64,000 nt of DNA from Perkinsus marinus ATCC 50983 (taxonomy: Eukaryota; Perkinsozoa; Perkinsida; Perkinsidae): NCBI RefSeq assembly GCF_000006405.1, contig NW_003215766.1, forward strand, positions 65,382 to 129,381, written 5' to 3'. Below are positions 1 to 11,907 of the stretch, in pieces. The notes below the pieces were generated by a model. That model was not told where the DNA came from. It did no database searches and saw nothing but the letters and a program-made list of their open reading frames with translations. Position numbers and translations under genes: made by a program. The stretch's first letter is position 1. Every line of letters begins with the position of its first letter.

Positions 1-1556
1 CTCTACCTGACCCAAACACTATCATTCGAGTTCCCCTATGCCCTATGAGACCTTGGAAGGCTGTAAAGCTGGCGGCAGCACCATGTGAGGTAGTACGGGT
101 AGAAGGTGTGGTCACTGATGATGTATCAGTGTGGAGTATATGGTGGGCCTCCCAGTTAGATCGACGCTCCTAGGGACAGCGGTACTATATAATACAGGTT
201 AGTAAGTTACCTTGTATAATACAACAGCAAAGAGGGGTATCGAGATATCGATTAGGAGTGCGGCTATGAGTATTGACGAAGCGAAATTATGCCTAAATGA
301 CCAACATATGAGAGAGTAATCAGGCTCTACACTACTTGAAGGAACTGCCTTCATTTGGAGAGCTGCTTATAAATAGCGGTGTATGATTCTTAAATACCCT
401 TTCTAGGAACATGATAAGATCGAATATCCACATACAGAAAAACGTGAGGAGGCCCCAGAACCTAAGAGAAGGGCATCCATGACGAAAAGGGATCTTCCTA
501 CATGACGTCATTCATATAAGGTCCTCTACTCCCGGCATAAGCCCATATACCAAAGCATGCTAATACAATGGTCCATACACCACCAAAGATATCCAATGTA
601 TATAGCCGACAAGAGCCCAATGTCAGTTGTAGAACTATAAGGATAACCATCACTGGTCGTGCTGATGATGATGACCATCAATACTATACATCCTGCACCA
701 CGTACTACCTTCCTTGGCGAAATCAGTAGGTTCAGCATTATCTCGTGGCAGGGCGGGGATTGGTATGACCATGCTCACAGTAACTGTCGTTATCAGCTAT
801 GAATCATAACTTATGGGGGAAGTAACCAGGCAACCTCGATCGAGTACGGAAGTGGCTAGAATTAATAGGAATCAAGTCGTGAATGATAATATAGTGATCC
901 TATGCGTCCGGGTATATCCTGTCTATACGAAAATCGTATACTCCCTCAAATAGGGCGGATGCTAGGGCACATTCATTACCGATACATGCTCCCAGTGCTT
1001 GAGGCATCTTGGGTGGATGTATGGTGGTATGGAGTTGCTCATCAACATCACAGGACTATGCCTCTCCATCGTAATCACCATGGCATGACATTAAGGAAGG
1101 GTGGTAAAGGGTGAGTAAACCCCATGCTGAGCCTTTGTGTAGGTAGTACTACTACTACCGGTATTCTCGCCTTCCCTCGCCAAGCTCATAAGCAAACGAG
1201 ATCGTTACCGTGGAGACTATGACAGGCCGGGGACAATGCAGTTTACAGCTTCGGTGACACCATTGAGGCTTCTCTCCATTATACAGGAGTGCCAAGTTAG
1301 GGTTGACTCCACACGTGGATAAGTGCTGCAGCCCCACGGGCCTAACGACAGCGTTAGTAGTGGGCAGGAATCGTATCGTCGGGCAATCTGCTAGAGGTGT
1401 CCTAACACTTGTTATGGAAGAGATCGCCTAAAGTACAGCATTCCATGACAGGCGCACTGGACATGCGCGATAAATCGATCGTTTGATCGATTTTCCACAG
1501 AGCTGCACGGGTGGTTGGTATCCAAACTTGCCAATAACAAGCACTTCATCATAATC
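1..1556. other. Intergenic stretch upstream of RPS12, no gene recognised
   Basis: Only short overlapping frames are open here and none gave a recognisable protein on either strand. The one clear structure is a perfect hairpin about 60 nt before the RPS12 start, listed separately. Exons of a gene lying mostly to the left of the window could be hidden here, because genes in this region are finely split. Confidence 0.4.
1472..1493. repeat. Perfect 9-bp inverted repeat with 4-nt loop upstream of RPS12
   Basis: The arms AAATCGATC and GATCGATTT are exact reverse complements around the loop GTTT. The element ends 63 nt before the RPS12 ATG, so it lies in the promoter or 5' leader. A role in expression is possible but not shown by sequence alone. 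Confidence 0.5.
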
Positions 1557-2114
1557 ATGTCTGACATCGACGCTGCTGAGGAGATCGACCAGCCTATCGA
1601 GGTAGTCGAGGAGGCAGTCTGTTGATGGAGGAAGGCAGTATGTCTTTGTATCTCAGGTCGAGGAGGCAGTTACGGACCTTAACTCTGCCATCCGTCGTGT
1701 TCTCAAGAATGCCATCGCCGTTGATGGTCTTGTCAGGGGTCTCCACGAGACCGCCAAGGCCTTGGAGGCCAGCCGTGCCAACGTAAGATGGGTATATATA
1801 ATTTCGATACACCACTCCTAGGTGGGTCATCACCATGTAGATTCATCCTTCCTCTTCAGGTGTGCTTCCTTGCTTCCTCCTGTAACGAGGATAACTACAA
1901 GAAGCTCATCCAGGCCCTCTGCCTTGAGCAGAACGTCCCTCTGATTGAGGTTCCTGATAACAAGCAGCTCGGCGAGTGGGCTGGCCTATGCAAGATCGAT
2001 AAGGATGGCAACCCTCGCAAGGTTGTTGGTGCCTCTGTTGTCGCCGTCACCAACTATGGTGATGAGGATAACGAGGGACTCCGATTCCTTAATAACCACA
2101 TTGCTTCCCAGTAA
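1557..2114 (+). CDS. RPS12: 40S ribosomal protein S12 (eS12)
   Basis: Small-subunit ribosomal protein eS12 in three exons: 1557-1601, 1657-1782 and 1860-2114, giving 141 residues, normal for the family. The first exon is acidic ([13 protein letters not shown]). The middle exon carries the helix ending [16 protein letters not shown]. The last exon has the family hallmarks [36 protein letters not shown] and [10 protein letters not shown]. Both introns (55 and 77 nt) are GT...CAG and both downstream exons start with GT. Intron 1 is odd: the 14 nt just inside it (1605-1618) are repeated exactly as the first 14 nt of exon 2 (1657-1670), as if the intron came from a local duplication. Identification is from several conserved blocks in order. 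Confidence 0.95.
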
Positions 2115-2677
2115 ATGTTGTTGCCTAACAATATTGGCTATGGCGTTTGATGACCACGACGATAGAGGCAGTTTCTAATTGTTCTAGTCGTACTACTTGG
2201 ACGGATAAGTCAGATATTGATGTGGCACTACGAATATGTTGTGTTGTTCACCGCAGTAGGGAGGGGTCTGTTCATCGCGATTGAGATTAGGTCACTTATT
2301 ATACGTGACTTATGCCCACGCCTAACCTGAGCGTTGTCGTTAGGCGACTTTCGAAATCGCTGAAGGGAAAGAGATAGGGGAGTGTTCCCCATAAGCTGAG
2401 GATACGACACTGCAGTGTAGTCGAGTATCATCACATCGAGAACTAGGACAGGACTTGCAGACAGAACTCGGCCGTCAGTCTTTCATCCAGTCTCAGTCGC
2501 TTCCCTCTATGCTCTGATTACGAAGATGATGCTGGTGACTAATGTCGTCCTCGAGAATATCTCTGAAGGCTCACTAGTTGCACTGCCGAGGCCTGGACCA
2601 GTCGTAGTATGGGTATCGAGGAATTCTACTTCCCTCAAGAATCATCAACCCTCTATAGTTTCTACCATTGATATACC
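2115..2677. other. Intergenic between RPS12 and MFS transporter
   Basis: No recognisable coding exon. It holds the 3' flank of RPS12 and the presumed promoter of the MFS gene, both on the + strand. A non-coding 5' exon of the MFS gene could lie near its right edge. Confidence 0.35.
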
Positions 2678-5038
2678 ATGAGTATATCTTGTGATTGTTA
2701 TTCAACCACTCGTGTAATGTTTGCGTTAGTCAGTCTAGAAATGGGGCTGCCTGGGCGGCGGCGTGTGGGTTTGATAAAGGTACTCGAACAACCTGGATAC
2801 TTGATCAGTCTTACTCGTACATGGGTAGATCATGGCGTGGGGAGTATCCTCGTCACAATGCTGACAATCAGCCAACACCAGACACTGGTGATAGCATATC
2901 CTCCTGCATACACTGTACCCCCTATATCAGGTGACCTAAGCCTCCCATTAATTCCCCAAGCTGGAGCTCACGTCACCGAGCCCACTTCTAGTGGGTCTCT
3001 CCGTCAATCCCCCTCTGATCGTCGACGGTTATTCGACTTCTTGCTTATATACTCAACCGTCATCGTCGACTTCATGGGGTAGGCTGAAGGGCTCTTCCAT
3101 TAGGGAGACTTCCTTCCTTTACTCAGATACACCCTCCTAGCACCGCTAGGGTATTACTTTCTTATCTATTTCAATGTTACCTCGATGAGCTCGGGGACAG
3201 GCAACTCACTTTTGATGTCATCGTACTACAGACACATCTCCGGACTTCCCTGGCATCATCATCACCACCGAGCCTATCGTTGTTAGATACGGAGCTGGAC
3301 TATTTATATCTTCATTAATACTCGGATCCATGTCGGATACCTATGGTAGAGCCCGAGTTATTCTATGGGCTCTCAGTGGTACAGCGGCTGCCTATTTTGG
3401 ACAGGTACTACCCATAGATATGTCCAGGCTAGAGGCTTTGCTCAGGCCATGGCATGGTCCTTCTTTGTTCTTGTATTCTTTCGATTCATCGGCGGCCTAT
3501 TCAGTGGTACCAGACCTGTCCTTTTAGCATACCTAGCTGATACGGTAGTCCATCCCATCAGTATTAATGTAGGGAGGTAAGTCCATCAGGTGACCCCAAC
3601 AGCAATGCCTTTTTATTCGTCCCTTATCGGACTATGCGTGGCAGCTAGTCAATGCCTAGCAGGTGGAGCAGGAGGAGTAGTGTATCTCCCCTATGGATGC
3701 TGATCATGATGCTATCCTTCAGGTCTTGGCTACCATAAGCCTCCAAACCCCTCTATGGGTAGCATGTATCGTCACCGCATCTGTGGCCCTTCTAGCCGGC
3801 TTGTGGCTGCAAGTGAGCCCCTCCCCTATGGCCCTGCTATCAGATTGCCACTCCACAGGAACCCTTACCAGATGCATCGTCCTCAGTGGTCGTCCATCGC
3901 CGACATAATCGGACCTATGAATCTTCGGAGTCCCTCGATCTGTATCAAGTTCCTACAACACTCGTGGTATCTGCAGCTGCCACCTGTCGACCTACGCCAC
4001 CCGGTATGATCGAACAACAACCTCCTGGGGTATCAACATTATCCAAGACGGATGAATATATGAAGTCGTATGAATGGTGGAGTGTCCTTGTCTGTAGTAT
4101 CATACTTGGTGCTACAATACAGTTCAACTTCTCATCATGGATCACCTTATTACCCCTAATATGTGCTATTACTTGGGACCTCGCACCGGACACTACTGGC
4201 TACATCCTAGCTTCACAAGGCCTGGTCACCCTTGTAGCCAATCTATTCGTATTCATCCCTCTAACGAAGTAGTAGTGTCAGCAACCATCACCCGTACCTC
4301 CTGTACTCCAACATACATGATCAGGTGCTGGAATATAGCGACAGTAGCCAGTCTCGGATGCTTCAGCCATACTTTAATCATTGGTGTAGCATACCTGCAG
4401 CATAGTATAGGTCCTACCGTTGTGCTAGGATACTGCCTCAGTCTAGGTACCATAATCCCTTGTACCACTCCCCTCCTACTTCGTTGTTGTAGGTAATACA
4501 TTAGCTCTAGCCTCCTTACCAGTAGTGTCCAAGATAATAGCACCCAACCATAAGCGAGGTGGGTGACGATGATGCTGATTATGGCGGGAGGCTTCCGGAG
4601 TTAATATGTGTCCCACTTGTGTGTAGGATATGTGAATGCGATGGTAATGAGCACCCAGAACCTGAGTATGGTCATCGGCCCACTACTGGGAGGTTACATG
4701 CTCGATGTAGACCCGTCCCATAGACTGCCATTCATAGTGAGTAGGGAGCCTCCAAGAGGGGTATAGCAGATGGAAGAAGCCCTCTCTACGGCAACAACTT
4801 GATCAGCTTCTGCTGCTCTTGGGGCCCATTTGAATTCCTATCCTAAAGATAGCGTTCGCCTCATACAGTAACCACAGCTCTATCCTCTCCTTGCGCACCA
4901 CACTAACATCGACTCTTACTACTGTTGTTTTCTGTTAGGTTATGAGTATAAACGGTATTATTGGACTGTTGGCTGGAATGTTTATCCGCATCAACATCGG
5001 TAAGATAGAAGCTTCCCTCAAGCGGTTGCAGGGTTGAG
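2678..5038 (+). CDS. Major facilitator superfamily (MFS) transporter, multi-exon
   Basis: Twelve-helix secondary transporter of unknown substrate. In order: a polar N-terminus ending NQPTPDTGD, helix 1 FDFLLIYSTVIVDFMGYTL, the MFS loop 2-3 signature SMSDTYGRARV after helix 2, helix 4 FFRFIGGLFSGTRPV with LAYLADT, helix 5 YSSLIGLCVAASQCLAGGAG, a polar central loop to about 4060, then helices 7-12 including GYCLSLGNTLALASLPVVS and VIGPLLGGYMLDVDP. About eleven short introns join these. One junction near 3150-3240 could not be resolved with GT...AG ends. The stop is TGA at 5036-5038. The start at 2678 is the first ATG of a plausible first exon, but two frames overlap there. The loop signature and GxxSG-like helix 4 resemble the drug:H+ antiporter branch; substrate is not inferable. 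Confidence 0.75.
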
Positions 5039-5255
5039 AAGCAGCAGAGCACTCGGACGGGAATGGCACTCGAACAGACTCGAGATTATGATAACTCCAT
5101 TGATGGAAGCGACAGGCACTTTCTCCTCCGCTCTCATCATATCTTTGTTTTTATCAACTCCGCATCAAGCGTAGTTGCCCCTATAGTGATGGCTCGGTGT
5201 TGTAAATATGGGTACCTGCTGTCATCATCATCGTCATCATCCCCCCAGTCCATCG

Positions 5256-8023
5256 ATGCCTCCCACTGCGTCTGCAGCCAATGCCTCTGATCCCTCCCCG
5301 GAATTATCACTACCACCAAGTGTCACAGGGCCTGTTTATGGCATCTTATCCCTGGAACTGCATGAGGTAGTGGACATCCCTCCGCAACAGAGGGATGGAT
5401 GGAGAAAGGGGGAGGAGGGAGACCCTCCCAATGGCAATACAGCTGTAAAGTTCCGTGTTGTTTGGTGGGGTGATCCGGTCTCGAAGGAGGGCGCTACCCC
5501 CAGCACGCAGCTGTTACTCACGTAATGAAGAGTGTATTATGCTGTTGTTATAATAACCTATCATCATCATTATCAGGCCCGCCAATACTGCAACACCTTT
5601 TGATAAATCAAGTATAGCCTACAGTATCCGATGCACTCCACCTAAATTCCTCAAGTACCTGAATGGTAAGTCCACGGCGCTCAGCCAACAGTATTGTTCC
5701 TATCTGCACTAGGATCAACTATGCTCAGATGCACGCTCTGTATCCCTGCGAGCCGTGACTCCATCATCAGAGCCCAACACCAATGAAGTATCACACACCT
5801 GTAGGCTACCACTACAGCCAGCAGTCGCAGAAGCAAGGGCGGGAGGGACTATGGCAGTGCGGGTTGAAGGGTGATCAATACGCTGAGGAGATTGTGGATT
5901 CTATTATCCTCCTCCTCCAGCTCTGAACTCTTTTCCCTCATTCGCTGTAGACGAACTATTCATATCTGATCCTTGCTTTCACCCATTGTGAGGACCATCA
6001 GAGTAATCGCCACCGTTGTAGGTGCTTCCCTCTTCATAACACTCACGGAGAGGCCAGTACCCGGAAGCTGCGAGTGAAACTTAGTGTACTCTGGAAGACC
6101 AATACACCGCATCAGTTCCCCATTGCCGCCCGTCCTCCATCTTCCCGGGTAGCGGTAGTTGGTCCTACAGCCAACAAGTGAGAGCACTGTCCACGCACGG
6201 TGATCGCATGAGTAGTCGACTGTTCGATTCAGAGCACCGCCGATCGGTAGTAGCCCTCGAACCCTCTCGCCACCACCACATACCAGTGGGGCTACTCCAT
6301 CCTATGGCAACTTCCTTGAGGCTAACTACGGGGTGCAGGAACTATCGTGATGGCATTATTATCGTTAGTTTCGTCAGGAAATTCACCCTCCGTCGAGGCA
6401 ATATCCCTCCTCCGCCACCTACCGCCCAGCACCACCTGTGATGGAGCTCCCTGCCCCCTCGCCGACCTACCTTCTGGGGCCAACACCGCCAACCTCTTAT
6501 TCGAGGTTTATTTCTCCAGTATTAGATGGACCTACTCCCTCCACTAATAGTGGGCCTTATGATGGGTCTATGCTCTTCCGACAGAGTAAAAGACCACTGC
6601 CTCTAGCTGTTCTCTTTATACCTCTTTCATTCAGACTCAGGAGCCAGCCTCCGAGACCCATCACAGATAGGGCATCCAGCTCACCCATCCCCACAAGGAG
6701 TACCGAGGCCTTCTGCTACCGCCGCCGCCGCTGCTCCCGAGGCACCATTGCCACGTGCTGAGAGCGACGAACAGCAGGATACTTGTGTGTCTACAGCTCT
6801 ACAGCTGGCTGCAGTCTACTCGGAGCCTTTTGGATTCCTCCCATCCTCTGGGACCCGTCCTTCTGATCGCCACTGGGCAGAGCTTCTAGCTGCAGACCCC
6901 ATGTTCGATAGACAGGCTGCCTTGGACCGCGGAGCATACAGTGGGGCGTCAGAGTCAGATGGGCCAGTGAAGTATGAAAGTCATCGAATACAGCAACAAG
7001 GGCAGCGTGGTAGTACTCCGAAAAAGAGCAGAGATCCCAAGGTGGGCCATACCATCATGACTATCAGCTTGAGTAATTCCCTCAGCGACGACCGAAACGC
7101 CAGGCTACACCGAAGTCGGAGAATCGAGCAGGGCGGAAGAAACCGGTGGTGGATAAGTCGGCGAAGAAGGGTCTATCCGGAACACCGATGACAATTGCTC
7201 GCCCAATTCCAAATGATGATGATGACATATGGGTGTACATGGGAGTGCAGTCTCTGAGTCCAGCTGATGGGGGACCTCCCCTCCCTGAGGATTTGATTGT
7301 CCGACTTAAGGGTGGTGACAGTGGTACAGCTACTCAAGAGTTGCATGCGCCTCGAGATGGTTATGGATACCATGGGGATGCGGAGCTCTATGACCTTGCT
7401 ATCATCATCAATAGCTCATTGGTAGTGGACGACGACGACGACACGATGGGCGGGAGGAGCGGTGGTCAGCCACCTAAAGTACAGGCGGTCGTGGAACTGT
7501 GGCAGGGGGAATATCAACTGTGGGATGCTTGGGGTTCTGTATCAGCCCTCCATACCCATGCCTTAGGTATGGTGTTGGACGAGTAGCCTTGGACCTGTCA
7601 TCCCGTGACCTGGCAGCATTGTCCCATAATGCACTAGTCCGCATGGAAGCCTTGGTAGACTGTGTATCGGGATGGAGTGGGGCTGTAAGGATGCTGCTCC
7701 TCATCCTCTCCCTTTTCCCCCAGTTATCACCCCAGATACTGGCCACCTGTCAACTACTCGTTGATATATCAACCAACCGGCATCCTCTTGAAGATGCCCT
7801 TGCTGCACGTCGCGGCCGCCGCCACCGGCAACAGACGAAGACCCCACAGCGGATGGGACCTCGACAGGAGGTGCTGGCCCCTCACCCCGTCTCCCAACCT
7901 TCCAACTTACCCCAAGTGCCCTCATACCAACGCCCTCGTCAAGGTTTGGCTTCAGTGCAGCCGCCGCCTGATCTTACTACTCCGGTGAGACATTCGATGG
8001 ATAACTCTGTTCACTTTGATTAA
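5256..8023 (+). CDS. C2CD3: C2CD3-like centriolar C2-domain protein (5' part secure, 3' extent uncertain)
   Basis: C2CD3 is a distal-centriole protein with several C2 domains needed for building cilia. The match is to its N-terminal domain: LPPSVTGPVYGILSLELHEV, then TAVKFRVVWWGDP with the WWG typical of the family, then after an intron SSIAYSIRCTPPKFLKYLN, and after the next intron DARSVSLRAVT in place of the human YLTDMAVLVLEVIT block. The ATG at 5256 gives a short Ser/Ala/Pro-rich leader like other family members. Further right, open segments at 6748-7190, 7146-7586 and 7499-8023 look coding (for example VELWQGEYQL and LVDCVSGWSGAVRMLL, reminiscent of later C2 strands) but the joins are not firm. 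The gene may continue through the exons up to 11761; human C2CD3 is over 2,300 residues, so one long gene is plausible. Confidence 0.6.
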
Positions 8024-8330
8024 GGGGATCATGAGCTCGCCTCTCCGAGCCTGAGCTAGCCTACACTATCCCTAGCTCTTGAAGAGATATAGGTGACTAC
8101 TTAGGAAACCTGTGAGCAGCAGACTTATGGAATCCTGTCAACTTCCTACAACATCTAGAGCATTGAATACCAAGAAGGTGCCCGCTATTCCTTCAGGAAT
8201 GCGAAACTGTCGATCCAAACATTCCGGCTGATCACCACGAGGAGAGAGAGCAGAGTGTCGAGGCGAGGACCTCACCTTCGAAGGCAGTACGTCATCCATC
8301 CTACCTATCGTTCATCAATCATTCGCTGCT

Positions 8331-11300
8331 ATGCTGTTCCGAGCCTCACCCTTGCAGGCCGAACCGGGTGCCCCCACCAACGCCGAAGTTGTTGTTGTTG
8401 ATATCGACTACGATGGCATGACGACTAGCGGTAGTGTGGTGTGCATGCATAGAGAGTGGGCGCTGAAGTATCATAACCCTAGATACGCTCACTCTCACGC
8501 GTGCTTTAAACCTCATGGACGAGAGAGTAAAGCACCTCACAAGCAAGGAAGGTCACTCGAAAGGAGTTGCGGATGACGCTGATGTAGCCTGGCCGCTCTC
8601 AATGTCTCCCACTACTAGCGCCTAGGTCGTGGCGCAACCACGGGATGTTACGTTGACGGAGGATGAGCACCCAACACTCACTGTACAAGATAAGGCTCGA
8701 AATGCAACCCCTAGTGCTTTAGAAAAGGCAGTTGAGAGTGCATGTCCGAATATTCTTCAAGTAAGGGTGCCGACGTAAACCAGTGGTATCTGTTGTTGCT
8801 ATGCTCAGGACCATCCGTGTGCTACTATGGAGGCTGTCCTTAACCAAGTCGAGAATCAAGAAGAAGTTGGCATGGACACTGAGTGCGATGAGAAGCTGAT
8901 AGGAGATGAGCCCGAAAAGGCTGAACAGAATCATCACGTTGTCACCAACGACGTCGTGGTGAGGCGATGGGACGCCCAAATTGAGGATAGGCCCGCCGCT
9001 TCTCCAACACCCTTGAGTCTTCGTAAAGTTTCTAACGCCTTTCAGAACACAATGGAGGTTGGCTATAATGAAAATGGTAGGACTGTGTTTGACAGTATGG
9101 GGCCTTTATCGGAGGCTATTCGTACGAGTCAATCCCCAACAGTATGACTACGGATGATCTTATCGCTATCGGCCCATGGGTTCATGTTCACAAGGTGCAT
9201 ACAGGCATGGACTCAGCTATGACCCAGGACCATGGGGTAGATGTAGACCCAACCCAGGGGGATGTGCCGCCCTCGAAGGAGGTAGGACTACCTTATTGTT
9301 GGGACCCTCCCTATCGACTTCTGTTGTAGGATGAGGGGGAGGTCATGCTGCCTCCCGTCCACCCGAATTATGATGATGGCGTTAATATCGATTACGATCG
9401 TGTACCGTATGCTGGTAACAGGTCCGTGTGCCCCAGGGATTGTTATGCTGCGATACCCTCAGATGCGCAAACTCTACTCCGTGTTCTCACCCTCATGGAT
9501 GAGAAGGTGAAATACCTCACTAATAGAGATGATACGGCTAGAGTCAGTGATGGAGGACAGGTGAGGAGATAGGCTCTCGATCACTGGCACAACCTTTATG
9601 CTCCTCAGGCTATACCCTCGGGTTCGGTGCCTGCTATGGAGGAGACGACACCGACAATAGAGAATGAGCTGCAAGTTGGGCCTGGGAAGATACCCAAGGG
9701 CTTCAGTGTGATCGCCGAAGTGAGCACTCAAGCCGATGGGGCAAGTCGAATACAGGCCGGATAAATGTCCACCTCGTATCATTGGTCAGAATAATCGAGG
9801 CGACCAGGGCGTTTCGGAGGATGGAGAGAGGCAAGAACCAGATGTCCAGAAGGGTTCTGTTGCTCTCGAGTGTACACGAGGCAACGGACATGATATGGTG
9901 CAGGATGACGATCCTACAGACGACACCTTGGTACGTCGGCGTTGTATGTTGAGGCAACTTCTCCAAAATCTATTCTTCTGAACTCCCAGTGTATAACGAG
10001 AGAGTGTTGTCGTAATATGGAGGATGGCTGTGATGATGATACTACAATGAGAAGGATTGACGTACGTGGTTTTAGCTGAGCTGGGCCCACTAGTTGCCCA
10101 CTCAGGAGCTCTCCAGGAGGATAGCTGAGCTAGAAGCATTCACTGTAAACGGGGCGATGTCCGGCTCGGTCCATGTGGGATATGAAGAGGAGAAGCACGC
10201 GGTGGGTTGTGTTAGGGGCCGGCTCTTGCAGTAGTCCCCCCTCAGGAGCGTGGAGCGGATCTATCCTCTATAACGAGCCTCGGGGAAGTAGCCCGACCGA
10301 GGGCACCTACTCTGTCGTTGGAGGATGCTGATGGAACTAAACCACCACCACCACCAGCAGCAGCAGCAGCAGCAGCACCAGCACCAGCACCAGCACCAGC
10401 ACCAGCACCAGCACCAGCACCAGCACCAGCACCAGCACCAGCAGCAGCAGCAGAAGCCGGAGAGCAGACCTCTCCTGTTTCGACGGTGATCCTTCAATCA
10501 ACAATTGATCAACCGCTGGAGGCTATTCGTGAGGATCATTATGACTCAGGCATAAAAGCGGATAGCTGCGGATTGTTGGTGAGTGTCGTGCTCCCATACT
10601 GCAGAACCTAGTGTCTCAGATGTCACCCGAGTCGTCACCGTCAAAAATGGTGGATGAGGAGATCTCCAACCCGGACTCCTCCTTACAGGAAGTGATATGA
10701 ACATCTTGTCGATATGACCCTCCACTCTAATGTCTTGTGTCAGCATTCCCATATCCAAGTTCAAACATCTCCTACAGTACTCCAAACAGGAGTTGTTATG
10801 GATGCCTGGCTAGAGGGGGATGACTCCCCCATTATGAAGGATACCTCCGTGTCACCAGAGCTCGTACTGGAATCAGTGGTGAGGAGCCCAAGGGAAGTTA
10901 GGGAGGCTCGCGCGTCGATAAGAGGAGGACCACAGGATAGTAGCCAAGTAGGATGTCAACGAAGAGCGCAGCAGCGCCCAGCCGGCTCGTAGGTAACAGC
11001 CATTGTCAAGCACCCATCACCGGTGGCGACACCAGTGGTCGATATAGAAGCCGTAGTGCAGCTAACCGTGAGCCCTTTCAAACAGTGTACCGGATGATGT
11101 CGTATGCCTTGTCGATTCAGAAGCTCAATGATCGCATTGCTCGTCTTGAGCTGACGGCCAATGAGGTCGCTGAGAAGTACAAGGATGTGGAGACACGCCT
11201 CCTTCACCAAGTAAGCTGCATCAGTGGCTAGATCTCCTCTCCCATTGAGTACACAGGGTACATATCCTCCGGCGGCACTTGACTGTCCATCACACTTTCT

Positions 11301-11761
11301 TCCGTCTGAGTCCTGGATACCCTTCTCGGACCCTCGCCCCCCTGGGTATAGCATCGTGGATGAGAGTCGGTGGAATCCTTACCAGCTAGCGATCACTGAT
11401 ACCCAGAAGGTCCCCAGCTGGGACATGTTCACAGTGGCTATCATTGTCCTACTTGCAGGGTCGGGGTACACCGCGAGTCTGTCGTGAACCTGGAACTGGA
11501 CATGATGAACCTCCGCGACCCTCTATTCAGCAGCCTCCTGTGAACAGAGGATCACCGAGTCCTACTGAGGTGGGAGGAATAGGTAATGTATGTATTAATG
11601 CTCAATGTTAGGCAATGAGTACGAGAATGCGAGCCAAAACTCCTGTGTCTGTGCGACTGGAGATGAGGAGAGCTCTTGTCCGAGATGCCAAGCGTGTTGC
11701 AGCGATTTTACGAGGGCGAGATAAGAGGGTTGATACTGACGATGATGATGATACTGATTAA
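8331..11761 (+). CDS. Low-complexity and coiled-coil exons, unknown protein or 3' part of the C2CD3-like gene
   Basis: A run of + strand open segments with the same short-intron style. They include an acidic stretch at 8827-9147, a Pro/Ala tract at about 10330-10460 encoded by a CAGCAC hexamer repeat, a heptad-like helix at about 11090-11208 (IQKLNDRIARLELTANEVAE) ending at a GTAAG donor, and a basic last exon MRAKTPVSVRLEMRRALVRD that finishes in an Asp run before TAA at 11759-11761. No family was recognised. The absence of a clear stop or promoter between 8023 and 8331 leaves open that this is the continuation of the C2CD3-like gene. It ends 146 nt from the convergent PUS1-like gene. Confidence 0.4.
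10341..10453 (+). repeat. CCA/CAG/CAGCAC microsatellite encoding a Pro-Ala tract
   Basis: A (CCA)n then (CAG)n run leads into about eleven copies of the hexamer CAGCAC and returns to (CAG)n. In the + frame this reads PPPPP, poly-Ala, (PA)n, poly-Ala. The opposite strand reads an apparent Cys/Trp repeat, which is an artefact. Length polymorphism is likely. Confidence 0.9.
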
Positions 11762-11907
11762 TTCGGCGCCAATGCATGAATATCAGCCTTAATGAGGCGT
11801 TTCATCATAATGCAGAGGAGTATGTGTTTGTCAGAGAAATTGACGATCTTCTCTCGCCCGACACACGAACGCAATACTTGGGGCATATTTGTGAGAGGAA
11901 CACTGCG

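Noticed and set aside
3405-3450. Apparent 23-nt intron in the MFS gene
   Set aside because: An acceptor 18 nt further on (GCTCAG) is also in frame and gives a normal 41-nt intron, so no ultrashort intron is needed.
10261-10497. Minus-strand Cys/Trp repeat protein
   Set aside because: It is the reverse complement of the CAGCAC repeat that encodes the Pro-Ala tract on the + str and has no other support.
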